A stretch of DNA of 64,000 bases from Bradyrhizobium sp. RP6 (GCF_003837805.1 NZ_RQIT01000016.1:62001-126000); one strand, 5' to 3'. Counted from the stretch's first letter, positions 53,235 to 63,357 are shown. The notes: generated from the sequence alone by a model not told the origin. A program made the numbers and translations.

Positions 53235-54239
53235 ATGCCGAAGATAATTTCGTTTGATGATGCATTGAAGGCCGCAGGTAGCAAAGATTGCTCGCTGCTC
53301 CTGGGGAATGGCTTTTCTGCCAGCTACTTCAGTTACCGTTCACTGCTCGATAAGGCTGATCTCAAGCCAGACGATCCGGTCCGTGCCTTGTTCGATCGTC
53401 TCAAGACGGTTGATTTCGAGCGGGTGGTCAAAGCCCTGGAGGGCGCTTCTGAAGTTGAGATGGCTTATGGAAATAAGGAGCACGCCGAGGGGCTCATCAA
53501 GGATGCGAATCGTCTTCGTGAGGCGCTTGTGCACGCCATTCGCGGTACGCACCCAACCCATCGGGAAGAGATTGAGGACGTGATTCCAAGCTGCGTCGCA
53601 TTTCTCGCTTCGTTCGATGAGGTCTTCACGCTCAATTACGATTTGCTTTTGAATTGGGTCAGTCTTTCGGACGAAGCGCACCTAACCGACGGCTTCGGAT
53701 TGGGTGAAAGGCGTAACGGATTTCTTGGGCCGTTCAAGATAGGAGCGCATTGTAAAGTCTACAATCTTCACGGCGGCTTGCATTTGTTTCGAAACGGCGT
53801 TGACGTCGATAAGAGGATTGCCGGAGCAAGCGGCATCATCGATGCGATTGCGCAAACCATCACCACCTCGAAGCGTTTCCCGCTTTACGTCGCGGAGGGC
53901 ACATCTGCGGCCAAGATGCAGCGCATCAAAGCAAACAACTATCTCAGCCACTGCTATGAAAAGCTCGGTGCGAGTATGGGTCCCTTCTTCGTCTTTGGTC
54001 ACTCGGCCGATCCAAACGACGCGCACATTTACAGCGCGCTCTTCCGATCGAAGATTACACATCTCTATTTCTGTATCTATCAACCGACCGATGAAAAATT
54101 AAAATCCGTAAGTGGCGAACTGGCTCGCTACAAGGAGAGGGCAGGCTCGAAAGTTGAGTATACTTTTGTGGACTCCGAATCTGCCCATGTATGGGACCGT
54201 CCATCTCCCGAAGAGCAAGCTGCCAAGGTCGCGCGATGA
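53235..54239 (+). CDS. DUF4917, SIR2-like protein
   Basis: 334 residues. The start LLLGNGFSASYFSYRSLL and the later VFTLNYDLLLNW are the nucleotide-binding and Asn/Asp motifs of SIR2-like folds in the DUF4917 family; HGGLHLF and FFVFGHSADPNDAHIY follow. SIR2-like proteins in defence islands often degrade NAD+ when infection is sensed. That role is inferred. ATG 53235 is used. It lies 84 bases before the next gene on the same strand. Confidence 0.8.
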   Translation: MPKIISFDDALKAAGSKDCSLLLGNGFSASYFSYRSLLDKADLKPDDPVRALFDRLKTVDFERVVKALEGASEVEMAYGNKEHAEGLIKDANRLREALVHAIRGTHPTHREEIEDVIPSCVAFLASFDEVFTLNYDLLLNWVSLSDEAHLTDGFGLGERRNGFLGPFKIGAHCKVYNLHGGLHLFRNGVDVDKRIAGASGIIDAIAQTITTSKRFPLYVAEGTSAAKMQRIKANNYLSHCYEKLGASMGPFFVFGHSADPNDAHIYSALFRSKITHLYFCIYQPTDEKLKSVSGELARYKERAGSKVEYTFVDSESAHVWDRPSPEEQAAKVAR

Positions 54240-54322
54240 ACGATGCGGCTATTATCGCGAATTGTTAGCGAGAGCTTACGATTGGGAGATGATCGTGTAA
54301 TTCATCACGCTTCGGGGGCAAG

Positions 54323-55630
54323 ATGACAACAGTAGCGACAGCGCCCGCACTATGGCGCACTGAAAAGACAGTTGTTCTTTCTGGACATAGCCTCCATTCA
54401 CAAAAGCCAAGCCCGGTATCGGAGGGGTTTGTGCCACCCATCATGGCGGCGCAAATCAGGTTTCGGCCCGATGCACTCGCCGCCTCGATGGCGCGTACGC
54501 TGACGTTGCGCACGGCGCCCGATGCTCTGCTGGCCCAATGGGCAAGATCTCAGTTAGCCCAGATCGAATATTTGGTCGAAGACGGCTTCAGGTTCGAGCT
54601 CTCGCCGTTCCTCACGTCGCTCGCGGACGCTGAGAGATCCGGATTTGCTGGGCGCGTGGGCGCAGGCATGACTGATCTTCTGATGAATGCGCTTGGCTAT
54701 GTCTGGCGAGACAATGCGACATGCCTGTCGAGCAATCTCGATCCACACGCCGACTTTGTTTATGCTGGAGGAGCAGTGTCCGGCCACGGCGTTGTGTTGG
54801 CCGAAGCTCACGGGTCGTTTGCCCAGAGTGTCGCTGAGGGGCGCATAGCGGGCGAGGCGCGCCGGAAGTATTTGCGGCAAGTCAAACCCCATATTGCTAC
54901 TAGTTGCGTGCATGGGAAAGTGGTGCACGGATATTCAGTGGCGTTTGGTTCAAACCCAGCGAATCAAGACACGTTTCTCCACGTTGCGGAGACGAGGATT
55001 TCGAGAAGTAAAATAAAGTCGAGCCTACCGTCTCAACAACCTGGACCGATAGCTAGCGGCCGTGTTTCGGCTAGGCTCGCGCTAGCGGCGCACAGATCTA
55101 ACTTTCTCTTGATGGGAGCCTCGCAAGTTGTTGCCTGGATTGACTGGCTGCGCGGCGTAGGAGGGCGCCCGGCGGACGATACGGTAACGACCTTCTTTGT
55201 AGTCGAAATCGTAGGTCGGAAGTTTTTGGTCGCGGCTGAGTATTTCTTTCCCTATATCCGTCCATGGAGACTGCTGGATGAAGTCGATTTGCCGCAGTTG
55301 CCGTGGCGTTGGGATGAATTCGAGAGCTGGCGGCTCCGGATTCGGAGTGATTTGGCCAACGTCTACGCTATGGATGAATTTGCGGCTGGTTCATTCCTTC
55401 GCGCGTTGTCAGGAATGATTAGTGGGGAAGCCGGTCAAGCTCCCCTGGCGCTCGACCTTCCGGTGGTTGAGCCGGTAGGGCTCTCTAAGGAGCTAGAGCC
55501 CGGCGACCGGGATGAAGACTCCCGCTACCCTTTTGTCCAATTCCGAGACGGTTTGGCGTTACTTGGCAAGTTGCCTCGATCGCGAAAGCCCGAAACACTC
55601 TTTTGGTCACCGCAACGCGGGTTCCTATAA
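54323..55630 (+). CDS. Unknown protein in defence island
   Basis: 435 residues, no family recognised, no signal or membrane segments. One stretch (DPHADFVYAGG...GVVLAEAHGSFAQ) looks like a restriction-endonuclease-type fold in which the usual E-x-K reads EAH. The second half has a Trp/Arg-rich part (PWRWDEFESWRLRIRSD). Follows the SIR2-like gene and could be its partner. Confidence 0.7.
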   Translation: MTTVATAPALWRTEKTVVLSGHSLHSQKPSPVSEGFVPPIMAAQIRFRPDALAASMARTLTLRTAPDALLAQWARSQLAQIEYLVEDGFRFELSPFLTSLADAERSGFAGRVGAGMTDLLMNALGYVWRDNATCLSSNLDPHADFVYAGGAVSGHGVVLAEAHGSFAQSVAEGRIAGEARRKYLRQVKPHIATSCVHGKVVHGYSVAFGSNPANQDTFLHVAETRISRSKIKSSLPSQQPGPIASGRVSARLALAAHRSNFLLMGASQVVAWIDWLRGVGGRPADDTVTTFFVVEIVGRKFLVAAEYFFPYIRPWRLLDEVDLPQLPWRWDEFESWRLRIRSDLANVYAMDEFAAGSFLRALSGMISGEAGQAPLALDLPVVEPVGLSKELEPGDRDEDSRYPFVQFRDGLALLGKLPRSRKPETLFWSPQRGFL

Positions 55631-55824
55631 GCGCTTTTGATCAGGGATTGCTGTCTTTCAGCCGTACGTTGTCTCATTGGGGGAAATGCCTCTAGCTAAG
55701 ATCGTTCAATAGTCGGTATTGCAATTGTCGCGCTTAGATTCAATCAATCGTCGGGCCGACACAACGCACACGTGCGTCCGGCGGGCAATTAGTCTAGTAC
55801 CTGATGTGGCGGGGAGAATCAGGA

Positions 55825-57363
55825 ATGTCGGCCAACAAGGTCAATATCCGGCCGGGCGTCAGCGTGCTTTCGGTCCTAAGGCATTTGAACTACAGCCCGT
55901 GGTTCGCGCTGGCCGAATTCGTTGATAACTCGATGCAGAGCTACATCGAGGCGAGGCTGAGGCTCCACGAGCTGCACGGGCTGTCATGGAAGCTCAAGGT
56001 GTCGATAGACGTCGATACATCTCATCCGGGGCGCATCACCATCAGGGATAATGCTGCCGGGATAGCCAGCGATGCCTTCCCGCGCGCATTTCGTCCTGCG
56101 GTTATCCCGCCAGATCGATCGGGGTTATCCGAGTTTGGGATGGGGATGAAAAGCGCCGCGTGCTGGTTCGCCCCGAAATGGCAGGTGCGCACAAAGGCCC
56201 TGGGCGAACCGGTGGAACGTACCGTGCGGTTCGATATCGCCGCCATCGTGCGTGATGAACTGGAGGAACTGGAGATCGATGAGCGGCCAGCGCGGCCGGA
56301 GAATCACTTCACCGAGGTATCTCTTGAAGAGCTTCACCATATTCCCGTCGGAAGAACGCTGGGGAAGATCAAGGAGCACCTGACGGACATCTACCGAGTG
56401 TTTCTTCGGGATGGAACATTGGACCTGCGCTTCAACGGCGAGAGCCTGAGCTACGAGGAGCCGCCGGTCCTGACGGCTCCATTTTATAGAGAACCGAACG
56501 GACCGGACAAAGTCTGGCGGAAGGCGATCGAGTTCGAGTTCGGCCACGGCCTTTCGGTGCGGGGGTTCGCGGCGCTGCGGGACCCCGGGAATTACGCGCG
56601 CTCCGGATTCGCCCTTTTCCGTCGCGGTCGGCTGATACAGGGAAGTGGAGAGGATGGCTATCGGCCATCGATACTCTTTGGCACGTCAGGCAGCAGCAGC
56701 TATGCGCGATTGCGCCTATTCGGCGAGCTCCACCTGGAAGGCTTCGATGTCAGCCATACAAAGGACGGCTTCCGTTGGGACGAGAACGAGGAGCCGTTCC
56801 TGGAGCTTCTGAAAGAATATCTGGACGATGACAGTTTTCCCCTGCTTCGTCAGTGCGAGCACTATCGGTCGTTGGCCTCAAAGAAGGATCGCGTGAAGGC
56901 GGCCACTCAGGGGCTCTCCCAAGCAAGCGACGCCATCGCCGCATCGATGTCGGACGTGCTCCCGCGGGTAGCAGATCAGCCACTTGCTGAGACGCAGACC
57001 ACTCCACTCCGGCCGCAGCCAACCCTCGCCACGCAACAGTTGAACTTTAGTTTTCGCGGATCGCCGTGGCGCATTAAGATCGAACTCTCCGACGACCCGG
57101 CTGAGTCCGATTGGCTCTCAATAAGCGACCGCGGCAGCGAAGACGGCGAGGAGGCCGACACGATCGAGATACGGGTCTCGATGGCACATCCGTTCATGGT
57201 CGCCTTCGCGCAAACCGACCCGGAAAGCATCGACGCTTTACTGCGCGTAGCAGCCGCGCTCGCGCTTGGCGAGAAGCTTGCTCGTCGGGCGGGCGTGAGA
57301 TCAGCGGGAACCTTGAGACGTAATCTGAACCAAATACTGCGAGAGGGGCTGTCGCAGCCATAA
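55825..57363 (+). CDS. GHKL/MORC-type ATPase
   Basis: 512 residues. Bergerat ATP site: EFVDNS with N35, IRDNAAGI with D75 and G79, and LSEFGMGMKSAA around 101-112. The S5-like transducer follows. The family matches the MORC-type ATPases described in restriction-modification operons (Iyer, Abhiman and Aravind, 2008). GGGGAG lies nine bases before ATG 55825. Z1 helicase and nuclease genes follow directly. Confidence 0.85.
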   Translation: MSANKVNIRPGVSVLSVLRHLNYSPWFALAEFVDNSMQSYIEARLRLHELHGLSWKLKVSIDVDTSHPGRITIRDNAAGIASDAFPRAFRPAVIPPDRSGLSEFGMGMKSAACWFAPKWQVRTKALGEPVERTVRFDIAAIVRDELEELEIDERPARPENHFTEVSLEELHHIPVGRTLGKIKEHLTDIYRVFLRDGTLDLRFNGESLSYEEPPVLTAPFYREPNGPDKVWRKAIEFEFGHGLSVRGFAALRDPGNYARSGFALFRRGRLIQGSGEDGYRPSILFGTSGSSSYARLRLFGELHLEGFDVSHTKDGFRWDENEEPFLELLKEYLDDDSFPLLRQCEHYRSLASKKDRVKAATQGLSQASDAIAASMSDVLPRVADQPLAETQTTPLRPQPTLATQQLNFSFRGSPWRIKIELSDDPAESDWLSISDRGSEDGEEADTIEIRVSMAHPFMVAFAQTDPESIDALLRVAAALALGEKLARRAGVRSAGTLRRNLNQILREGLSQP

Positions 57364-57367
57364 TCCT

Positions 57368-59608
57368 ATGACCGATCAAGACAACGACATTGTCGTGACA
57401 TCTGCAGGGCGTTCGGCTTTGAAGCCGGGAATGAGGTGGCTGCCGGTAGAAGGAGAGCAGGCGGCTGGCGTCGCTCGGCGGAGCAAGCTGAACGCCGATG
57501 CGCAGAACAAGCTCATCCAATCATCCGCCGAGATACTGGGCAAAGGCGTAAACCCGCGCGATGCGGCAGAAACCGCGACTGGTCTGGTCGTTGGCTACGT
57601 GCAAAGCGGAAAGACGCTCTCTTTCACGACCGCGATCGGGCTGGCGCGTGACAATGGTTTTCCTCTCGTCATCGTCATCGCAGGCAACAAGGATAACCTG
57701 CTCACGCAATCACATGATCGGCTCGCGAGAGACCTTGATGTCGATGGCGGGGAGGGACTTCCTGCCTGGAAGATGGAGAAGAACCCGCGTGGACAAGATA
57801 GCCAATATGAGCAACTGATACGACAGGCCATCGACAATTGGCGAGATCCTACGCGCGATCCGGACGAGAAGTCGACGCTCCTGCTAACGGTCCTCAAGCA
57901 GAACCAGCGTTTGGCATCTCTCACGGCGCTGCTCAGGAGAATGGGCATGCGCGGCGTTCCGGCCTTGCTGATAGACGACGAGGCCGACCAAGCGAGTCTC
58001 AATACGAAGGTCCAGCGTGGCGAGGAGAGCACGACATACATGCGGCTGCGGGAACTTCGCGAAGCTCTGCCATGTCACACGTTCTTGCAGTACACAGCCA
58101 CACCGCAGGCGCCTCTTCTTATCAATATTACTGACAACCTCTCGCCGGACTTCGTGCATGTGCTTGAGCCCGGAGACGGGTACGTCGGAGGTGCCGCATT
58201 CTTCGCGCCGAACAGCCGCTACATCAAAGTCATTCCGCAACAGGACCTTTTGCAGACCAATGCGCTGCCCACGGAGGCGCCGGAGAGCCTGCTCGAAGCG
58301 ATGCGGGTTTACTATGTGGGTCTCGCTGCCAGCCTGATCGCGAGATCGGGCCGACGTTCGATGCTCATTCATCCTGCTCGCGAGCGGGCGGCGCATCAGG
58401 TCGCGGCTGGCTGGGCGAGCGCGGCAAAAGATGAATGGGCGAACGCGCTTGGCGCGGGCGAGCAGGACCCGGATCGGCTTGAGGTGATTGACGATTTCAA
58501 AAGAGCCTACGAAGAACTGCAAAAGACGGAGCGCAACCTCCCTGGCTTCGATGAAATCATTCAGAAGCTGCCGCGCGCTCTCCGGAATACCACTGTGATC
58601 GAGTTCAATACCCGCGGCAGACCGAAAACGCCGGAGATAAACTGGAGGCATGCGGAAGGATGGATTCTCGTCGGCGGGCAAGCAGTCGACCGAGGTTTCA
58701 CCGTGGATTCACTGACGGTCACCTACATGCCTCGGGGAATGGGCATGGGAAATGCGGACACATTGCAGCAGCGCGCTCGTTTCTTTGGGTACGCGCAGGC
58801 TCGTGGGTATTTCGGCATTTGCCGCGTCTATCTGGAACAACAAATGAGGGACGCATACGAAGACTACGTCGAGCATGAGGAACTCATGCGCAGCGAACTG
58901 CGGCGCGTCGCCGAGAGGGGCGAGAGCCTGCGCACGTGGCGCCGCCGCTTCATTCTCGATCCAGGCCTGAATCCTTGCAGGCGATCCGTGATCTCCGATC
59001 CCTACACACGCGGGAGCATGACCGGAGGATGGACGAGGCAGATCGGTACCATAGTCAATCCGGACACGCGATCCGCCAACATGCAGCTTCTCCAGACGCT
59101 GATGAGCGAGCTCAACCTGCAGGACGATGACACCTACGCGGCGAGATCGACCGCGCAACAGCATCAGGTCGATCGCGACGCGCCGCTCCAACGGTTGTTC
59201 GATGCGCTCGTTGAGTATCGTTTCGAGGATCCAAGAGATACGGCGAGCTTCACGGGCTTGCTGATCACGATTGCTGAAGGCCTTCGCCAGGATCCCGACG
59301 CCACGTGCGCGATATATCGAATGCGCCCCAATGCGCCCGTCGGCACGCGCAAGGTAAAGAACGCTAGCGGAGAGATCGACCAGTTCCAGCAAGGACGCAC
59401 GGCAACGGCTCGCGGAGGCGTGACTTATCCCGGCGATGCGTTCTTCGCTGCTCGCGACAAGGTGTCTCTGCAAATCCATGTCTACGACTTGACCCTTAGC
59501 AATAGGCCGTTCGCAAGCGCGGTGCCGCTCATCACGGTCAATGTGCCCGCACCGCTCGCTGCCGCTTGGCTCGTGCAGGTGCAAAGCGGGCAGCAAGCAA
59601 CCTCATGA
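57368..59608 (+). CDS. Z1-domain helicase-like protein
   Basis: 746 residues. Walker A GYVQSGKT at 76-83, DEAD-like LIDDEADQAS, motif III YTATPQA, and VGGQAVDRGFT followed by the Arg-finger motif QRARFFGYA, the normal order of the Z1 family of SF2 helicases. It starts 5 bases after the GHKL gene. In MORC-type systems it is thought to be the DNA-translocating part. Confidence 0.92.
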   Translation: MTDQDNDIVVTSAGRSALKPGMRWLPVEGEQAAGVARRSKLNADAQNKLIQSSAEILGKGVNPRDAAETATGLVVGYVQSGKTLSFTTAIGLARDNGFPLVIVIAGNKDNLLTQSHDRLARDLDVDGGEGLPAWKMEKNPRGQDSQYEQLIRQAIDNWRDPTRDPDEKSTLLLTVLKQNQRLASLTALLRRMGMRGVPALLIDDEADQASLNTKVQRGEESTTYMRLRELREALPCHTFLQYTATPQAPLLINITDNLSPDFVHVLEPGDGYVGGAAFFAPNSRYIKVIPQQDLLQTNALPTEAPESLLEAMRVYYVGLAASLIARSGRRSMLIHPARERAAHQVAAGWASAAKDEWANALGAGEQDPDRLEVIDDFKRAYEELQKTERNLPGFDEIIQKLPRALRNTTVIEFNTRGRPKTPEINWRHAEGWILVGGQAVDRGFTVDSLTVTYMPRGMGMGNADTLQQRARFFGYAQARGYFGICRVYLEQQMRDAYEDYVEHEELMRSELRRVAERGESLRTWRRRFILDPGLNPCRRSVISDPYTRGSMTGGWTRQIGTIVNPDTRSANMQLLQTLMSELNLQDDDTYAARSTAQQHQVDRDAPLQRLFDALVEYRFEDPRDTASFTGLLITIAEGLRQDPDATCAIYRMRPNAPVGTRKVKNASGEIDQFQQGRTATARGGVTYPGDAFFAARDKVSLQIHVYDLTLSNRPFASAVPLITVNVPAPLAAAWLVQVQSGQQATS

Positions 59609-60594
59609 CCGGGCGTCTGGCAGCACTCCTGAGGGAAATCATCGCTCCTTCGGCGGAAGGTGTGTTCAATGTCAGACGACTGAGTGACGGTCCGGCATAT
59701 TACGCCGGGCGCGACAGTCGTGATTTTGCGGCGGTCCTGATCGGCAGCTCGGATGCCGGTCGGACGGTGCCGCTGCGGCTTTCAGGTCTTGAAGCGACGT
59801 TCTCAACCTCTTACCAGATTGTCGAGGCAGGCAAACCGCCGGAGATGCAGACACTCACGGCTATAATATGCACGAGCCGTGCAAGCGATGTCGTTGCGTA
59901 CTTCGCGAACATCATGGAGTCGCTCCTCCCATTGCTCGGCCCGAACCCGTCTACAGAGAAGGTTGCGGAGACGGTGCGGCAGCTCGTCGACATATTCCAG
60001 AAGCTCCGCGCTCCCGCGCGCCGATCAATGGTCGGATTGCTTGGAGAGCTATGCGTGATCGAAGCTGCACGCGACGCCGCTGTTGCCATCGGGTCATGGA
60101 GATCGGACCCAGATGAGCGATTCGATTTCGCCGCCGGAAAGGTGCGTTTAGACGTAAAGGCATCGAGCAATCGCCAGCGCGTCCATGAAATTTCGTTCGA
60201 GCAGGCCAACCCGCCTGACGAGACAGCAGGATTGATCGCTTCGATTTGGATCGAGCCTGCCGGCGGCGGAATGTCGCTCTTCGATCTTCTTGGTCAAATA
60301 GAAAGGAGGATTGCAGGCCAATCGAATGAGGTTTTGCGCTTGCGGTCGATCGTCGCTGGTACGCTAGGGGATACGCTTCCTCAGGCAATGGCGTGGTGCT
60401 TCGACAAGCAGCTCGCAGAAAGCTCATTGCGCTATTTTGACGTGGCCAATATTCCCGCTATCCGCCCGCCACTTCCGCCCAATGTCTCGTCAGCCAGATT
60501 TGTTTCTGACCTAAGCGGCTGCGATCCGCTTAATGTCGGCGATTTCACCGAAAGTCTCGTGAGCGCGGAGCGAGGACTTTTGCCAACGGCATGA
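59605..60594 (+). CDS. PD-(D/E)XK nuclease-like protein (DUF4420)
   Basis: 329 residues. Its ATG overlaps the helicase stop (ATGA). GLLGELCVIEAA, then FDFAAGKVRLDVKASSNRQRVHEIS gives an E...D...DVK active-site pattern typical of this family. Likely the DNA-cutting subunit of the GHKL-Z1 system. It converges with the methylase gene 35 bases away. Confidence 0.87.
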   Translation: MTGRLAALLREIIAPSAEGVFNVRRLSDGPAYYAGRDSRDFAAVLIGSSDAGRTVPLRLSGLEATFSTSYQIVEAGKPPEMQTLTAIICTSRASDVVAYFANIMESLLPLLGPNPSTEKVAETVRQLVDIFQKLRAPARRSMVGLLGELCVIEAARDAAVAIGSWRSDPDERFDFAAGKVRLDVKASSNRQRVHEISFEQANPPDETAGLIASIWIEPAGGGMSLFDLLGQIERRIAGQSNEVLRLRSIVAGTLGDTLPQAMAWCFDKQLAESSLRYFDVANIPAIRPPLPPNVSSARFVSDLSGCDPLNVGDFTESLVSAERGLLPTA

Positions 60595-60629
60595 ACGACA
60601 ATCTTGCCGATATCAGCCGCGAAGGTTGG

Positions 60630-61859
60630 TCATTCCGCGACTTCGAGTTCGCGTAGCTTCGCCCTGGGTCCGAGGGCTTCTCCGGGGTGATCAGGGTGAG
60701 CTCCTTTCAAGGAGTGATAGCTCACGCAGACCGGCGCGGTCACATGAGGAGGCGGCACCGTGCGGCGTCGTGGCGGCATCAGCTTAAGTTTTGAGCTTCT
60801 CAACGGCGTGTCGAGCAGCTGGCGACGAATTTCTCTGGCAAGAACCTCTGCCAATAGCGACGGAACGGCATTTCCGAGCATTCGCTGGACTTGCGCGCGA
60901 TCGGTATCAAATCGGAAATCTTCCGGAAACGTCTGCAGTCGCGCTAGCTCCCGCGGCGACAACTTCCTATTAGTCCAATGGAACGGGCCTGTAGCTGGGC
61001 CGGGCTGAGCTTGAATTGTCCAGGACGGCTTGTCCTTTGCGAGCTTCAACAGGAAGCTCCAGTACCGCGTGCGCCAGCCGAACAAGGGCAAACCGCCGCC
61101 GCGCGGCGTATGCCATAGATAGTTCTGCCCTTCCGGTATGCTCGGCAAAAGCCCAGCCCATTTACCTGTCAGCTGGAGATCAGGATCGTTTGGCCGTGCC
61201 GGAAGATCGCCGAGCGCGTCCCATGCGGTATGAAAGGCCTTGAGGCCCGACGGCAACTCCTCCGCATCGCCATCAGCGTGTGTGGGTTCCGGGAATTGAA
61301 ACCGCCGCCCGTCACGGCTCGCGATTATGAAAATGCGCTCCCGCCGTTGAGGGACGCCGTAATTCGCTGCATCGAGAACCTTCCAGACCGGCACGTAGTT
61401 CGTGTTGGCTTCTTTGTTGATCTTCTTGATGCCCTTGAGGATGCGGTCGAGGCCTTCGCTCTTGCCGGCATAGGCAAGACCGTACACGTTCTCCAGCAGT
61501 AATGCCTTCGGTCTCGTGTCCCGGACTACGCGCAGGTATTCATTGAGAGTGCTTGCGTTGGGGTCGCGAAGCCGAGGGGCATCTCCATGCGCCCAATAGC
61601 CGCTCTTCGAGAATGGTTGGCATGGTGGGCCGCCGATAAGCACGTCCGCTTCGCCGGGCTTGAGGCGAGCCGCCTTGAGCAATTGCCTAGAGCTTATCGT
61701 GCTAAGGTCGCCTTCAATTACAGGCCAACGCCGGTTGCAGCGCAGTGTTTCGCAGCAGATCGGGTCTATGTCGACGGCAACGCGTGTCTTGAAGCCTGCT
61801 GCCTCGAATCCGAGATCGAGCCCGCCGGCTCCCGTAAACAGGCTGATCGCTTTGAGCAT
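60630..61859 (-). CDS. dcm: DNA cytosine-5 methyltransferase
   Basis: 409 residues. Conserved motifs: I SLFTGAGGLDLGFEAAGF, IV GGPPCQPFSKSG with the catalytic Cys, VI ENVYGL, VIII QRRERIFI and X RMLGNAVP. The target region lies between VIII and X and is moderate in size. It would protect the host DNA from the neighbouring nuclease. It is on the minus strand, with vsr upstream. The recognition sequence is unknown. Confidence 0.94.
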   Translation of the reverse strand: MLKAISLFTGAGGLDLGFEAAGFKTRVAVDIDPICCETLRCNRRWPVIEGDLSTISSRQLLKAARLKPGEADVLIGGPPCQPFSKSGYWAHGDAPRLRDPNASTLNEYLRVVRDTRPKALLLENVYGLAYAGKSEGLDRILKGIKKINKEANTNYVPVWKVLDAANYGVPQRRERIFIIASRDGRRFQFPEPTHADGDAEELPSGLKAFHTAWDALGDLPARPNDPDLQLTGKWAGLLPSIPEGQNYLWHTPRGGGLPLFGWRTRYWSFLLKLAKDKPSWTIQAQPGPATGPFHWTNRKLSPRELARLQTFPEDFRFDTDRAQVQRMLGNAVPSLLAEVLAREIRRQLLDTPLRSSKLKLMPPRRRTVPPPHVTAPVCVSYHSLKGAHPDHPGEALGPRAKLRELEVAE

Positions 61860-61953
61860 ATGAGGTACGCCGTGGACCCAGTGTATCAGATTCGAATCAG
61901 ATGCGCTTTTATTGAGTAAAGGACAACGCGACTCTTGAAAAGTGCCACGATAA

Positions 61954-62397
61954 TCAGAGTGCGCGGGTCACGTTGTCCGTCCGCAGAAACTTGATGAGGC
62001 GCTTCGTGACGCGGCCCAAGTCGGATAGTTCGCACTCCCATAGGGTCAATGAACGCCATCCCAATCGCTCGAGCTGGGCACTGTTGCGCGCATCGCGCTC
62101 TCGGTTGCGCCGAAGTTTCGGCCCCCAGTATTCGGGCTTCGAGATTGGCAGCTTCCTTCCCGCGGGGCAGTCGTGGCGATGCCAAAAGCATCCGTGCACA
62201 AGCACGGCCTTCTTTTGCCTCGAGAACACGATGTCAGGGTTGCCGGGTAGGTCTCGCCGATGGAGCCGATACCGAAATCCATGGGCGAAAAGGATTTTGC
62301 GTACCAAAAGCTCTGGCTTGGTATTTACCTTCTTGATGCGCGCCATACGCTCGGTGAGGTTCAGCGGGACGGGTCGGGTCTTCTTCGCAGGGGCCAT
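61954..62397 (-). CDS. vsr: Very short patch repair endonuclease
   Basis: 147 residues. Vsr features: NTKPELLVRKILFAHGFRYR, LPGNPDIVF with the catalytic Asp, and HGCFWHRHDCPAG with the zinc-type residues, ending LGWRSLTLWECEL. Vsr corrects T:G mismatches arising from deamination of 5-methylcytosine, so it pairs with the methylase downstream. GGAG lies eight bases before ATG 62397. Confidence 0.93.
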   Translation of the reverse strand: MAPAKKTRPVPLNLTERMARIKKVNTKPELLVRKILFAHGFRYRLHRRDLPGNPDIVFSRQKKAVLVHGCFWHRHDCPAGRKLPISKPEYWGPKLRRNRERDARNSAQLERLGWRSLTLWECELSDLGRVTKRLIKFLRTDNVTRAL

Positions 62398-62532
62398 CGA
62401 AACAACTCCAGCCGTCGCGCAGGTGATAGCAGACGTCTGCACTTCGGCGTATGCAAATTCATGAGAAATGCAAGATTATGTTGTCCGCGGTCTCTGGCGT
62501 GATCCCATTGCGAGGCTTGGTATACTATAGGT

Positions 62533-62625
62533 GTGACGGCTCTCAAACCGCTAGGGACGGTCTGGGAATGCGAATTGAAAGGCCCTAAATTGAAGCGCCA
62601 GCTCATGCAGTTCCTCGACAACTAG
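62533..62625 (+). pseudogene. C-terminal fragment of a second vsr gene
   Basis: Thirty codons ending at TAG 62625: KPLGTVWECELKGPKLKRQL then MQFL. This aligns to the Vsr tail (the neighbouring gene has LGWRSLTLWECEL in the same place). It points the other way from vsr and directly precedes the HNH gene. Remnant of an earlier restriction-modification module. Confidence 0.65.
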
Positions 62626-62630
62626 GACCG

Positions 62631-63357
62631 ATGCGCTCGATCGACGACTTCTCGGATAGAAGGCTGAAGAGCTGGTGTATCCATTGCGGCGGCTGGCTGT
62701 CGGATCTGCACTGTAATCGGGATCATGCGCCTTCAAAGGCCTTTCTGCTGCGGCCTTATCCCGCCAACCTGCCGGTGATGACCGTCTGCAGGCGGTGCAA
62801 CTCTGGATTCTCACGCGACGAGGAGTATATGGTCGCGATCTTGAGCGCGGCCTTGTCCGGCACAACCAATCCTGCGGCGCAGAAAATACCGAGCGCTGGC
62901 CGAATCTTCGCGTCGAACTCCAAGCTTCGTGCGAGCATTGAGCGCTGCCGTATGGTATTCAGCGCGGTCGGCGGGGACCAACGGCAAATCTGGAAACCGG
63001 ACTTGGAGCGCATTAAGCGAGTCGTCCTGAAGAACGCCCGCGGACACGCCTTCTTCGAAATCGGAGAACCGATGACTTGAGAAGCCGAGCTACGCGAATG
63101 TATTTCCCTTGTCCGCTCTATCGGGCAGCGACTTGGACGAGTTCGAGAATGTTAGTTGGGGCGGCATGGTGCCGGAGGTAGGAAGCCGCATGCTCACGCG
63201 ATTCGTCACGGGAAGTGATCTCACCGAGCATGGATGGGTCGAGGTCCAAAGTGGTGTTTATCGTTACTCGGCGGTTCAGAGCGGGGTCATGACGGTGCGT
63301 ACTGTTCTGTACGAATACCTCGGAACGGAGGTCCATTGGGGCGATATGGATGAATGA
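62631..63357 (+). pseudogene. HNH-type nuclease gene broken by a frameshift
   Basis: The first frame (to 63080) has CIHCGG, NRDHAPSKAF and CRRCNSGFSRDEEY, a zinc-type HNH layout, ending GEPMT. One base on, near 63078, another frame continues EKPSYANVFPLSALS to GTEVHWGDMDE at 63357, which completes the usual domain of this family. One extra T in ATGACTTGAGAAG explains it. The HNH motif itself is intact. Confidence 0.7.
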
